NCBI RefSeq assembly: GCF_010365785.1
Contig: NZ_CP048387.1
Coordinates: forward strand, 62,001-126,000
DNA from: Spiroplasma sp. TIUS-1
GTDB lineage: Bacteria > Bacillota_I > Bacilli_A > Mycoplasmatales > Mycoplasmataceae
DNA: 64,000 nt
Reading direction: 5' to 3'
Of this stretch, positions 20,901 to 33,076 are shown piece after piece. The notes under the pieces are model-generated. The model saw nothing but the letters and a program-made list of their open reading frames with translations. It was not told where the DNA came from and ran no database searches. The translations under genes were made by a program, and so were the position numbers. Positions within the stretch are counted from its first letter, which is position 1. Every line of letters begins with the position of its first letter.

Positions 20901-23432
20901 AATATTTATTTTGATAGATCTCAATTATATAATGATTCAGTTTGAGACTCTACAATTACTCCTAAGATGATATACAGTGCATCTAATGACGAAGTTCGAT
21001 GATTTGAAGAGCACGCATTAGCTGCAAAAAATGGTTCAGTAGGAACAAACTTTTTACCAATTTTTATAAACCAAGCAATAGGTAAAGTAACAAATCTAAA
21101 TGGTTATTCTTTTTCACCAGGTTTATTTGAATCTATAATTGCTTACATTTGAAATACTGATATTAATTTAGAAAATGGAAATATTCATAATGAATCAATG
21201 AGTCAAATTGCAAATATAAAACTAAAACAAATTAAAGCTGCTTCCAACCAATTGAATAGTTTAGTTCCTCAGTTGTTTGAATTATTTTCAGAAAAATTAG
21301 AGGAATTAGTTGGAGAAATACCAAAAGTAGATGATTGAAAACAGGCTCTTCTATTATTGGCATTGGCATTTGTTCCAGGTGTTGGAATGAAGTATTTATC
21401 TGAATCACCAAATAGAATGTCACAATTTGTTTTAGGATTAAATTCTGAAAATTACACACCTGATATTGAAACCTTATCAACTACATTGAATATTAAATTA
21501 AATAATTCAGATGCTACATTGCTTGGTTTAAAAGAAGGGCAAAAAGCATTTGACTTAAATGGCGAAAATTCAAATGCGTTTATTAAAAGCCAAAAAGACA
21601 TTAATGACTTAAATGAATTATTCAAAAACCCTGAAAAATTTGATAAAGATATAAATATAAATGGAATTAATGTTTACAGTCATGTTTCTAAAACATTAAC
21701 AATTCCAGTTATTACAAATTCGATAGCAGATAAGCAATTTAATACAAGTGGAATAGTTAATTCTTTTAAAATAACTGAAGCGAAATTAAATTCAAAAGAA
21801 GGTGTCACTATTCCTAAGGGTGCTTGAGTTTATGACAATAGAATAGTGTCCGAATCAACTGAAATAATCAATTTCCTAATGAAAGAAAATAATATCACAG
21901 ATAAAAATAGTGAGGAATTTAAAAAAATTGCTGAACCGTTTATAAATCCAGATACAATTCCAGCAAGTAAGATGACATTGTCAAATATTTACAATACTTC
22001 AAATCCAGAAAAAGTTACATTAAATAAAAATGGGGCAAGTATGTTTATTGATTCATGAATTTCTACAGATGCTGAGGATATTAATTCAGATACTGCTGTT
22101 AAATATGCTATTAGACCTGAATATCAAATGTCAAATATTAAACTATTTATCCCTGTTGAAGCAACAGAAGAAAAAAACACAATCTCATTTTTACAAAACT
22201 CAAGATATGCAAATTTGGAAGGTTTAAAAAATTATAATTTAACTAATAATGATAAGGAATGATTAGATATTTTTACTCAATCTAAATGGGCAGGAGAAAT
22301 CTCTTCTTCGGCTGCTACACAAATGATTCCTGTCGATGTGTTAAATTCTTGAGGAGATAAATACAAAAACAGTAATTGAATTTGAATAGCTCCATACCAT
22401 CCTAAAAATAATATAAAGTCAGGAGCAAGTGGAGCATATGTTGATGATGTAAATAGTATTAAATTTGCAATGCCATGATTAACTGAAGTTATTGGTACTG
22501 ATAGTTCTGCAATCACAATTACAGATGATTACCAATACAATATGGGCATAAAAAATATTAAGCTAGAAAAAGTTGGAACTTTAAACACAAAATCAGGAAA
22601 TGAAATAATTGCTGATCAAGATATTGTCAATTTACTAGCGGGTCTTTCGACAATAAAATATATTCCTGTTGATTATAACTACTATGGAGAAGTAAAAGGT
22701 ACTTATAAAATAGATGAGGGTAACCAAACTTTTAAAATGTATGATACAAGAACACCAAAAGAACAATTAGAATTTATTAAAAATAATAATAGTTATTACA
22801 TGAAAAATGAATTATCTAAATTACATGAGCAACCTTTGATGTTTGCAATGCAAAATAAGGATTTTAATACTAAATATTCAAGTTTCAAAGAACCTTATGG
22901 GGTTACTTCTGGAGTTAGAGTAGCTGCTCCAAAATCTCCAGGATTTTTGGACCCAGAAAACTTTGATGACTTGCAATCTCAATATATGGGAATTGAAGTA
23001 TTGGGTTCTAAAATGGGAGTAATTATCAATGTTGCTGAAACAATTATGTTAGTTTCACTATTTTTAATTATTGGGATATTAATTATTGTAGGATTAATTA
23101 TTTCTATATTGTCAGATATATTTGTATCAAAATATTCTAAATTCATTGTTACTATGAGATCGATGGGTTATGACAAAAAAACAATTGTTGCAAATACAAT
23201 GTTTATTTCAGGAATATGTAACTTAATATTTGTTATATTGGGTATAGTTATTGGTCTTTTATTAGTCAACAAAACTTTAACATTAATGGGAAGTATGAAT
23301 CTTATTATTCCTTTCCAAGTTCATTGATGAGTAATATTCATTGTTGCAATTTCAATAATTATAATAATCGTTCTTTCTGCAACTAATGCTTTGCATAAAA
23401 CATTTAAACGCAGATTAATAACATTAACTTAA
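17943..23432 (+). CDS. giant FtsX-family ABC permease
   Basis: 1829 residues, among the longest genes likely in this genome. Topology: one N-terminal helix (about 17-43); a first extracytoplasmic domain (about 45-725); an FtsX-type block of three helices (about 729-860) with IGFLKAMGTKPTSIAVSYLG, typical of MacB/FtsX permeases; a further helix near 905-930; a second large external domain (about 930-1690); and a second FtsX block (about 1695-1820) with FIVTMRSMGYDKKTIVANTM. No ATPase gene is adjacent; the one at 10681 or 13013 or a distant one may serve it. It is co-transcribed with the lipoprotein, probably as a mechanotransmission-type exporter or surface-protein handler. Confidence 0.85.
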
Positions 23433-23463
23433 TAACAAATTTAAATATTAACAAAAAATATTT

Positions 23464-23494
23464 CTACACAACTTAAAGGAGTGTAGTTTTTTTT
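23464..23494 (+). terminator. Rho-independent terminator after the giant permease
   Basis: CTACAC (23464-23469) pairs with GTGTAG (23481-23486), followed by eight T. Confidence 0.85.
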
Positions 23495-23512
23495 ATTTTA
23501 AAAATTAATATA

Positions 23513-23518
23513 TATAAT
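23513..23518 (+). promoter_or_regulatory. -10 element of the tmRNA gene
   Basis: Perfect TATAAT nine bases before the mature 5' end of the tmRNA at 23528. Confidence 0.65.
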
Positions 23519-23527
23519 AGTAGTTAT

Positions 23528-23940
23528 GGGGATGTCTTGGCTTCGACAAGATATGTTCAGCTTCTAACTGCAGAGGTCTGGTAGACCATAATACCACTAG
23601 GTTTCTTAACTGCAAACAAAACAGAAAAAATTGAAATGCCAGCATTTATGATCAATAATGCATCAGCTGGAATGGCTTTAGCCGTTTAATAACCTTTAAC
23701 TCTTAGTTAAGTTATAGCACTTCACACTATGATTTGGTCTCGTGTCCCGATGATTAGTGAATAGCCAGGCACGATAGCGCATCCAAAAGCGGCAATAGGG
23801 TGTTGTGAAACTTATAGTCGACATCATTGGGTAATCTTGTTAGTTCAGTCGCCTCTTGATGTATTGTTGAACTGAATAAACTGTAGATGTTATTAGTTGG
23901 TGTATTTTGGACGCGGGTTCGACCCCCGCCATCTCCACCA
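23528..23940 (+). ncRNA. ssrA: transfer-messenger RNA
   Basis: 413 nt. The 5' GGGGATG pairs with 3' CATCTCC (one G-U), forming the alanyl acceptor stem with encoded CCA at 23938-23940. The T-arm GGTTCGACC is present. The resume codon is GCA at 23612-23614 and the tag frame ends at TAATAA (23687), giving a 25-residue tag ANKTEKIEMP...GMALAV. It frees stalled ribosomes together with SmpB (8720), and RNase R (6547) degrades the damaged message. The tag is long, as in other mollicutes, and ends in Ala-Val rather than the usual Ala-Ala. Confidence 0.97.
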
Positions 23941-23974
23941 TTTTTTTATTGTTAAATAAAGAAGGGAATTGAAT

Positions 23975-25942
23975 ATGGAACAAATTTTACTTAAATTTAT
24001 ATTTAATGGTCTCCTTTATGTAGGGATAATTATTTTTGTTTATGCTCTTGTATGAGGATTTACAAAACATTTACTTGAACGCTATGGAAAATATTATTAT
24101 GTAGCTATTGGTATAGTTTTATCGGCCATTTCATTATTTGTAACAATAATATTTAAGCTTTTGATTTTTAAAGATGCTACTGATGTGAGTTTATTTTTAT
24201 ACTTATTCCAAATATTATATTTTTGAATTGCAATTGTATTTATATCAAATATTTCAGGAATAATTGTTGGATCAGTTAACCTAATATCTTTGTTTTACTT
24301 ATCTACTCTGAAAAAAAATCTTCTACCTTCAATTGAGGTATCTTGATTTGTTATTTTGATATTAATTATTTATATAGCAATTTTTGCTCTTGCTGCTTTG
24401 AGAACAATTTTTACAAGAATTAAACCATGAATGATTTGATCTTTAATTACACTTGGAAGTATGATTTTTATTGTTGTAAGATTTTTTGGAATATTTAGTG
24501 GTGAAGCAGAAGTAATAAATCAAATTCTTTTAATCTGTGTCTGACTATTGATGTCATATGTCTCGTACGCATTAGTAGCTCTAATTGATAGACTACACAT
24601 GTCTGCAGTTAACTTACAAAACGCAGTAACATATGAAAATAAATATTATGTAAATAACGCTTCTGCAAATGAAGTTATGTTAAACAATATTCAAAATCAA
24701 AATATCAGTTACGCAATTTACCTAACTTTTTTTATTGCCGATGTATTTACATTTGAAAAGTCTGTTGATAAAAAACTAAACAGTGAAATTACAAAAAATA
24801 TTACTGACCAAGTTTATAACTTGATTGTAAAAAGATATCAAAATGCTGTTTTTTTTAAAAGGGATTACCATACATTTGGGGTCCTTATTCCACTGTTAGA
24901 AGATAAATTTACATTGTCATTAGATGAAGAATTTAATAAACAACTTAAAGAAATTCAAAAAAGTTATAACGATATAAACTTGAGTTTTAAATATGAAAAT
25001 CTAAACATAGATTTAAAACTAAAGAATGTTGCTTCATTTTTTGGATTACATTCTAATAACTTAGAATTGTTAAACTTCTATAATAAATTCCATCAAGAAA
25101 GAGAAGAGCACTTACATTCTGATGAAATAAATATTATTAACTTAGATTCAATTAAAGAATCTGAGATTATACGACACCAATTAAATACAATTCTTGAACA
25201 AGTTCCACTTAATACAAGTGAAGTTACAATGAATCCGATTTATGATACCAATACACAAAGCTATCAAATGTATCTTGTAGATAACATTGTAGATAAAGTT
25301 AATTTTGCTTATTCAGGAGAAGGTGAAATTGCCAAGAGACTAAATTCTGAAGCTTCAATTTCTTTACTAAGACGTCACTTAATAACAATTTCACTTGAAC
25401 GTTTATCTGTTAAAACACATAAGTTAGCAAAAACAAATGTATTTTTAAAATACGATCACAAAATATTATCTAGTACAGAATTTGACATTAGTAAATTTAA
25501 AAACTCATTAAAAACAAAAATTGATACTTGAGATAACTTATACCTTGGATTTGATTCTTCTTTTGAGATTGATGATTTTGACGTAATTAGAAAAAATATA
25601 AAAAAATTAAAGGGAATTGGAATAAATACATTTGTTTATAACTTTGGAAAAATAAATAATAACTTGTCAAACCTAGAGGTATTCCAACCATCATATGCAT
25701 TTTTAGATATAGATATTGCCAAAAAATGTATGGAAGTAAAAAACTATAGTGAATACATTTCAAAACTAAAGATTATTACAGATAGTATTGATGCAAAAAT
25801 TATTGCAACTAATATTAATAGATATAATGAATATAAGAAATTAAAAGAAATTGATATAAAATTATTTACAGGAAAACTATTTGGGCAATTTGAAAACCCA
25901 ACTGAAATAAGTGATTCACTATTATATCTACTAAACAAATAA
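23975..25942 (+). CDS. membrane protein with degenerate GGDEF/EAL-like domains
   Basis: 655 residues. Six or seven membrane helices span about 1-205, followed by a segment reminiscent of a GGDEF/cyclase fold (RYQNAVFFKRDYHTFGVLIP, about 285-305) but without GGDEF. The C-terminal half (about 395-655) follows the layout of an EAL phosphodiesterase: INTFVYNFGKINNNLSNLEV near 550, SYAFLDIDIAKKC, AKIIATNINRYNEYKKLKEI near 610, and a closing GKLFGQFENP like the QGYxFxxP of EAL proteins. The Glu-Ala-Leu motif and metal ligands are not visible, so it is probably catalytically dead. ATG at 23975 after AAGGGA. Assignment is by pattern, not search. Confidence 0.6.
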
Positions 25943-25955
25943 GATAAGGGCCATT

Positions 25956-27377
25956 GTGGAAAAAACTGAAAACATTAAATTAGGTGAAATTAAAGCTAAG
26001 TTAAAAGCTGCGTTTATTGGAAACGATAACAGTTTATTAACTGATCTATTTGAAGATTACTATGATGCAGATATTGTAGAAGCGTTAGAAGATACAGAAG
26101 AATTGGATCACGCTTTTAAGATGTTCGAATTCTTTGATTCAAAATACCAAGCTAAACTATTTGAATTATTATCATCTGAATTAAAAGAAATTGTTATTGA
26201 AAATCTATCTTTAAAAAGTTTAGGAGAATTATTTGAAAAAGTACCATCAGATGAAATTGTAGAAATTTTAGAAGATGTGGATGATTCAAGTGCAAAAAAA
26301 GTTCTTAAAGCTATTTCAAAAGAATCAAGAGATGACATTAATGAAATATTGAAACACGCTGATGATTCAGTGGGTTCAATTATGTCTGTTGACTTTATTG
26401 CATTAAATGAAGATTGAACAGTTAAAAGATGTATTGAAGAAATTGAAAATAATTTGGATTCATTAAAAGATGTTGAAGAGTTTTATGTTGTAAATGACTA
26501 CAATGTTTTAGTTGGTAGATTAGAGGCTAAAACTCTATTGTTTAATAAGTCGACAAAAAACCTAAAAGACATTATGGATGATCGTGTAATGAGTTTGAAA
26601 ACAACTCAAGATCAAGAAGAAGTTGTTGAAATGTTTAGACGTTATGAATTCATAAATATGCCAGTAGTAGATAACGAAGAAATTTTAGTTGGTATTGTTA
26701 CAGTAGACGATGTTCTTGATGTTATTGAAGAAGAAGTTACAGAAGATATTTATAAACTTGGTGGAGTTACACCAAGTGAGGATGAATACTTTAAAACTGG
26801 AATATTTGTACTGTTTAGACATCGTGTAATGACAATTATTACTGTTGCTATAGTTTCAGTTCTTACTTCATTATTATTGCTTTGAGTTATTACAGCAAAT
26901 GATTCAGATACATTAAAAAATAACCCAGCTGTGTTTTATGGTATTACCGGTTCATCAATATATTTATCAGTTATTCCTTTAATATTTATGCAATCAAGTG
27001 TTATTACGAATCGTGGTATTTCTTTAAAAGAAATTCAAAAAAGAGATACACTTCATGTAATTGGAAAAGAGATGACAATATCATTAATGAATTGTTTAAT
27101 GTTAATGGGATTAGCAATCATTCACTCATTGATAGTTGAATTAATATTTAATACAAGTGGTATTACAGAAGTGTTGATTGATACTGTAATAATTACTACA
27201 GGTATGTTTGCAGCAATATTCTTAGTTACATTACTTGCAACTTTAATTCCATTGTGAACATTAAAGACTCAGGGTAGAGAAGTAGCAATTCCAATGCCAA
27301 TAGCGATAGCAGTTATTGAAATTATGACTGCCGCAATTCTAGTTGGATTTATTACAATCGTGACTCAGGTTTTATAA
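25956..27377 (+). CDS. mgtE: magnesium transporter MgtE
   Basis: 473 residues. An acidic helical N domain (about 1-130) with LEDTEELDHAFKMFEFFDSK, two CBS domains (about 135-260; GIVTVDDVLDVIEEEVTED), then five membrane helices to the C-terminus, with FYGITGSSIY and PIAIAVIEIMTA helices. MgtE is a Mg2+-gated channel. GTG start at 25956 preceded by TAAGGG, 13 nt after the previous stop. TGA codons at 26415, 26883 and 27255 are read as Trp. The stop overlaps the trmB ATG by one base. Confidence 0.93.
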
Positions 27378-28006
27378 TGAGACTAAGACATAAAAATTGA
27401 ACAGGCAGATATATAGAAGCCAATCAAGAATTTTTCATTAATAATAAATTTGATAATAACTTTAAAAATGATAAACCAATTAACTTAGAAATAGGTTGTG
27501 GTAAAGGTAACTTTATCAAAGGTAAAGCTAATCAAGTTAAAGATGAAAATTGAATTGGAATGGAAAAAGAAAGCACAGTTATTGGTGTTGCTTTAAGAAA
27601 TGTTATTGAATCTGGAGAGAAAGAAAATAATATTTTATTTATAAATAGATATGCTGAAAATTTATTAGACATATTTGAAAAAGGTTCTATTAGTAAAATA
27701 TTTTTAAACTTTTCAGATCCTTGACCTAAAGCAAAACATGCTAAAAAAAGATTGACAAATATTAAGTTTCTAAATAATTATTGAGAAGTTTTAAATGAAA
27801 ATGGATCAATTGAAATTAAAACTGATAACGATAAACTCTATGAATATAGTTTGGAACAAATAGCAGAATCTAAATTTACTATTGTATACAGTACTACTGA
27901 TTTACATAAAGATTCTCAGGAAATGCAACTAAATGTTATGACAGAATATGAAAAAAGATTTTCAGAAAATGGTAAAAACATTAACAAGATAATAATTAAA
28001 AAATAA
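27377..28006 (+). CDS. trmB: tRNA (guanine-N7-)-methyltransferase
   Basis: 209 residues. TrmB makes m7G46 in the tRNA variable loop using S-adenosylmethionine. SAM motif LEIGCGKGNF near residue 38, WIGMEKE, and the family signature FLNFSDPWPKAKHAKKRL around residue 115, followed by IEIKTDN. It starts with ATG sharing one base with the mgtE stop, so it is translationally coupled. A hairpin terminator follows immediately. Confidence 0.95.
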
Positions 28007-28029
28007 GAGAAATTCTCTTATTTTTCTTT
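28001..28029 (+). terminator. Rho-independent terminator after trmB
   Basis: AATAAGAGAA and TTCTCTTATT form a near-perfect palindrome around one A, including the trmB stop codon, followed by T-rich TTTCTTTTT. Confidence 0.75.
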
Positions 28030-28108
28030 TTCAAATTTCACATAAATGTGTAAAGTGTAATATCATATAAATATCAAGATGGGTTTGAATGATGGGGAAA
28101 TTAATAAC

Positions 28109-29353
28109 ATGGCAGGATGAGCAGTTAGTCTAAATGGTGTGGCTAAAGTCTTTGGAAAAGACAAGTGAGCACTAAAAAAAATTAATTTAAAAATAATGAA
28201 AAATGAGACTGTTGCTATTATTGGACCTCGTTATTCTGGGAAATCTATTTTAGCAAGCATCATTGGAAACCAAGAATTTTCAACTAATGGAACAATTGAT
28301 TACAACTTCAAAGAGAGTAACTTACTGAAAGCAATAGGCTATACTCAAAGATCATTGGAATGACCCACTGGAATAAAAATAAAAGATATTGTTAATTTGT
28401 ATAAAACTTCATTTGAAATGTATGATGATGAATGAATGAGTAGATTGTATGAAGTTTTTGATATTGAAAAATCTTTAAATCAAAAAGTTAACAATAGTGA
28501 TAAAACATTTTTAAAAATGTTTTCATTGTTTTTAACATTTATTCCGAAGCCTGAATTAGTTGTAATTGATGAAATTACTCAAGTTGTATCAATGGATAAT
28601 AAGGAACGCGTGTTGAACTTTATGAAAGAATACAAAGAAGAGTATGGAGTTTCATATTTGATTGTAAATCCTGATGACTTCACATTTGACTTTTTGTGTA
28701 ATAGATTAATTGTAATGAGCAAGGGATTTATTGTTCGTGAACACGAAAATAATGATAATTTTGTTTATTCAAGTTACTCACTTGATATCATTAATAGAAT
28801 TAAACAAAAATCAATTAAACCATTAACCCCAGATCCAGTATTTAAACCTATAATTGAAAGATTTGTTAGTAAATATAATATTTTAAGTGAACAGCGTTCT
28901 AAGTTTAGAGAAAGAATGTCTAAATTTATATTAACCCAAGAAGTTGAATCCTTAAATCAATCCCTTTCAAAAATGTCGCTTGATGTTAAAAATTTTCATA
29001 AAAATCTAATAGATTATTCTGAAAATTTTATTTCTAAAAGTGAAATGATAACCTTGGCAAATCAAATTCAGAATATTGAAAAAAAGCATAAAAAATATTT
29101 AAAAGAATACAAAAAAATTCATTTGGAAAGTGAATTCAAAAAGGTTTACTCTCGATACAATCCATGACTTGCTGAATTTGTAAGATTTTTAAGATTGGAG
29201 TTATTTCCAATGCTTGAGTTGAAAGTTGTTTATCAAGAAGATGAAAAATCATTATCGATGACAACTTTGGAAAAAAATGAATTGAAAAGAATGAAAAAGA
29301 AATTAATTAAAAAAGAGCTCAGAGAAATCAAAAAAGCTGTGAGGTCAAAATAA
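28109..29353 (+). CDS. ABC transporter ATPase with degenerate signature and C-terminal extension
   Basis: 414 residues from the ATG at 28109 (GGGGA ten bases upstream; an in-frame ATG at 28079 is possible). Walker A GPRYSGKS and Walker B ELVVIDE are intact. The ABC signature LSGGQ is replaced by a sequence around SDKTFLKMF, which should weaken ATP hydrolysis. A helical, Lys-rich extension of about 170 residues follows the nucleotide-binding domain. The stop overlaps the first permease ATG. Layout (one ATPase, two ABC-2 permeases) is like polysaccharide or drug exporters; the substrate is not evident. Confidence 0.82.
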
Positions 29354-30288
29354 TGAAATCATTTAACATTTTATTCAAGATGCAGTTTGACCATTATAGA
29401 CAAGATATTGTAACAATTACTTATGGTTGAACACTTACCTTTCTTACTTTGTTTATTTGATTAACATTTAAACAAACAAATCCAAATGCTTTTGCCTATG
29501 ATCCATTTGTCTTAGCATCAGCTATTGGTGTAGGTACAATAAGAAACTGCATTCATGCCACAACTAGAATTTTATTCAATTATAAAAATCAAGGATTTTT
29601 AAACAAAATATACTCAACTCCAATATCAAAATGAAATTTTTTAGCGTCAATAATTTTATTTAATGTTTTGATAAATTTTATAATAACAACACTACTTTTT
29701 ACAACTGCCATGCTGTATGCAGATCAAAGAAATAATTTAAATGATGTTAATTGAGGTATGTTTTTAATTGGTTACTTAATGCTAGTTATTACATGTATTT
29801 TGTTTTCATTTTTAATTGTTGAGTATGTAAAAACAAACGATAAAGCTTCATTCTGATCAAATGTGTTTTTTTATACATGTGTTTGATTCCTTGGTCTTGG
29901 TGTTCCAATTAGTGAAATTTCTCAGTATGAGTTTTTCACTTATTTGACTTATCTATTTCCACAAAAATATGCAATCAATATAATGCAAGCTGGATGAATA
30001 GGCGCAACAGATTTTCAAATTGGTATAGTTGATGGTGGAGCTAACTTTGGTTATGGAATATATGTATTTTTGCCTTACTTATTAGGGTCAATAGTAATCT
30101 TTACGACTTTAACTTGACTGGTTATGCTAAATTACAAAAAGCGAATCAATGCAATTAAATCAACTTCAAACAATATTGAAATTTCAAATGCTTATAAAAG
30201 AATTGAATTAATTAAGAAAATAAATAATCTTGAGGAATTAAACCAATTAATTGAAAATAATAAAACTCCAAATAATGGAGGTTCATAA
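29353..30288 (+). CDS. ABC-2 type permease (first)
   Basis: 311 residues with six predicted membrane helices; contains a LFPQKYAINIMQAGW stretch typical of ABC-2 permeases near the last helices. A C-terminal cytoplasmic tail (RIELIKKINNLEELNQLI) ends the protein. Its start shares one base with the ATPase stop and its stop shares one base with the next ATG, so the three genes are translationally coupled. Confidence 0.85.
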
Positions 30289-31304
30289 TGTTTAATAAAA
30301 CTCAATTAAATCAATTTTGATTGATATTCCAAATAGGTGTGAAAAACTTTTTTGCATCATGATTGAATATCCTTCAAGGAGTAATTCTTCCGCTTGTTAT
30401 TTTGGTTGTATGACTTACATTTAAATCAGATGATCCATTCATATTAATTTCATTAGTTGGGGGATCAATTTTGAGAAACTCATTGTACTCATTTCATAGA
30501 ACTTTAATTATTGAAAGAAATAATCGTTGAGTTGAAAAGTTAGATAATATACCACTGCGTTTATCAATAAAAATTACAGCACAAACATTTGTATCATTGA
30601 CCATCACTGTAATTGTTTCTTCAATGCTACTTACATTAGGTTTTATAGGTTACAAAGGACAACAAGAATATATTGCAAATATTAACTGATGAATGGTTAT
30701 AACAGGTTTATTTTTATTAGTCATTCTTTCAAACTTATCAGCTTATGTATTAAATGAATGATCAAAATCAAGTGAGATTAGTCAGGTTATTTCTATTTTA
30801 TTTTTTAACTTATGCTGAAACTTCCTGGGATGTGCATATCCATATTACATAATTGCAAGTTATGAAGTTTTAAATACAATAACTTATTTATTCCCACATA
30901 GATACATGTTTAATGTCATCCAAGCTGGATGAGTTGGAGCAGATAATATGATTTATATAAGTGATATAGATAATTATTCAACTGACTTTGGTTTAGCTGG
31001 ACAACTTTGAATTCCTTATTTTGCAACATTTGGTTTTATTGCATTTTTTATATCATCAATTTATATTCATAGAAGTGTAAAAGGATCTGCAATAGTACGT
31101 GCAAAAAATGGAGCCATATATTCTAAAAAAGTTCACAGTGAATATTTATATAAAATAAAAAAAGCTAAAACGATGGACGAATTAAATAAGCTATTTAATG
31201 AACATAAAAAAGCAAATTTTGAAGTTATAGATAAAGAAATTGTAGATTTAACAAATGAAATTACTGAAGCAACTCGTCTAATTGAAATAAAAAATAAGAA
31301 GTAA
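30288..31304 (+). CDS. ABC-2 type permease (second)
   Basis: 338 residues, paralogous to the preceding permease (matching ITYLFPHRYMFNVIQAGWVG and the same helix plan). A cytoplasmic tail rich in Lys/Glu (about 265-338) includes TMDELNKLFNEHKK, comparable with the tail of the first. The two probably form the heterodimeric channel energised by the 28109 ATPase. Confidence 0.85.
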
Positions 31305-31405
31305 TTTTTTATTTTTTTTATTTAATATATTGAAGAATTATGCTCCGGAGTGAAAAAAAATACTATAAAAATGTTAAAATATAAATAATAAAAGGGGATT
31401 TAAAT

Positions 31406-32119
31406 ATGACACCGCATATCAAAGCTGAAAAAAATGAAATAGCAAAATACGTATTGATGCCTGGCGATCCGCTTCGAGCTGAATTTATCGCAAATAAATT
31501 TTTAAAAGATATTAAAGTTGTTAATAAAGTTAGAAACATGTTGATGTTTACAGGAACTTATAATGGGGTAAGAATAACTATTGCCGGAAGTGGAATGGGA
31601 GTTCCATCAATTGGTATATATTCGTACGAACTATATAAATTTTATGATGTTGAAACAATAATACGAGTTGGTTCAGGAGGATCATATGTTGAAGGTCTAA
31701 ATGTGTATGACGTTTATAATGTTAAAGAAGCTTTTGGTGAAAGTAATTATCCTAAAATTGCTGGAAACATTGACGGTAACATTGTTCCTGCAACAGAATC
31801 ACTTTATAATGAATTAGAAGAAACTGCTAAAGAATTAGGAATCAAAACTCATACTGGTACAGCGCATTCATCAGATGTATTTTACCGTTATGAAGATTCA
31901 TTAGCGTTTGCTAAAAAGAATAATTTAGATATTGTCGAAATGGAAAGTGTTGCGCTTTTCACAAACGCAATTATTAATAAAAAAGAAGCAGCGTGTTTAT
32001 TAACAGTTTCTGATTCATTCATCACTCATGAAGTTACTACTCCCGAAGAAAGAGAAAAAAACTTTATGGAAATGATAAAGATTGCTTTAGAGACATGTGT
32101 TAAGAAAGCAAAAAAATAG
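31406..32119 (+). CDS. deoD: purine-nucleoside phosphorylase
   Basis: 237 residues, the usual length of trimeric/hexameric DeoD enzymes, which cleave purine (deoxy)nucleosides with phosphate; mollicutes rely on such salvage. [12 protein letters not shown] near residue 18, [22 protein letters not shown], and the EMESVAL substrate-binding motif near 180. AAGGGG ribosome site upstream. The TAG stop overlaps the GTG start of tsaD by one base. Confidence 0.95.
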   Translation: MTPHIKAEKNEIAKYVLMPGDPLRAEFIANKFLKDIKVVNKVRNMLMFTGTYNGVRITIAGSGMGVPSIGIYSYELYKFYDVETIIRVGSGGSYVEGLNVYDVYNVKEAFGESNYPKIAGNIDGNIVPATESLYNELEETAKELGIKTHTGTAHSSDVFYRYEDSLAFAKKNNLDIVEMESVALFTNAIINKKEAACLLTVSDSFITHEVTTPEEREKNFMEMIKIALETCVKKAKK

Positions 32120-33072
32120 TGAATATACTAGCAATAGAATCTAGTTGTGATGAATTCTCAGTAGCAATTTTAAAAGATGGTAAAGTTTTATCAAACATAA
32201 TTTCATCACAAATAGAACAACATAAAGAATACGGTGGAGTAGTTCCAGAACTTGCTTCAAGATTACATGTCCAAAACTTTCACTGAGTTTTAGATGAAGC
32301 AATAATAGAAGCTGGAATTAAATTAGAAGAATTAAACTATATTGTTTATACATCTAATCCAGGACTAATTGGAAGTTTAATTATAGGTAAAATAGTTGCT
32401 CAAACTTTGGCTCAATATTTAAAAATACCTTTGTTACCACTAAACCATTTACACGGTCACGTTTACAGCGCTTTCATTGAAAATGATATTGAATTTCCAG
32501 CAGTAGCTCTAATAACTAGTGGTGGTCATACAGAAATCATTTTAATGAAAGATCACTTGGAATTTGAAACTTTGGGTCAAACACAAGATGATGCTATTGG
32601 AGAATGTTTTGATAAGGTGGCTATTAAAATGGGATTAACATATCCAGGTGGACCCGCAATTGATAAAATTGCTAAGATATCAAATGAATCTAAATATAAA
32701 ATACCAAAACCAAGAGATATTAATGAGTATGATTTTTCTTTTTCAGGTATCAAAACTGGTTCAATTAATTTGTTGCACAAATTAAAACAATCAAAAACTG
32801 AATTAGACTTAAACTCTTTTGCTTATTCATTCCAAAAAACATGTGTAGAATATGTAATTGAAAAATTAGAAAAAGCAGTAAAAAAATATGAACCAAAATT
32901 TGTTATTCTAGGAGGAGGAGTTTCTGCTAACTCAATGTTACGAAACAAATTCCAAGAAATGGCAAAAGAAAACAAAATAAAATCTATAATTCCAAAGCAT
33001 GAATATTGTACAGATAATGCAGCAATGATGGGAATGTTAGGATATAGAACAATAATAAAATTAAGGAAATAA
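32119..33072 (+). CDS. tsaD: tRNA threonylcarbamoyladenosine synthase subunit TsaD
   Basis: 317 residues. TsaD transfers the threonylcarbamoyl group to A37 of ANN-decoding tRNAs. It begins [16 protein letters not shown], has the metal-binding HLHGHVY near residue 110, then SGGHTEI and [11 protein letters not shown] start overlapping the deoD stop (TAGTG), so its expression depends on coupling. Length agrees with the family. Confidence 0.96.
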
Positions 33073-33076
33073 AAAA

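Noticed and set aside
31343-31350. CTCCGGAG palindrome upstream of deoD
   Set aside because: Only 8 bp, GC-rich against the background but with no second copy or regulatory context; too short to support.
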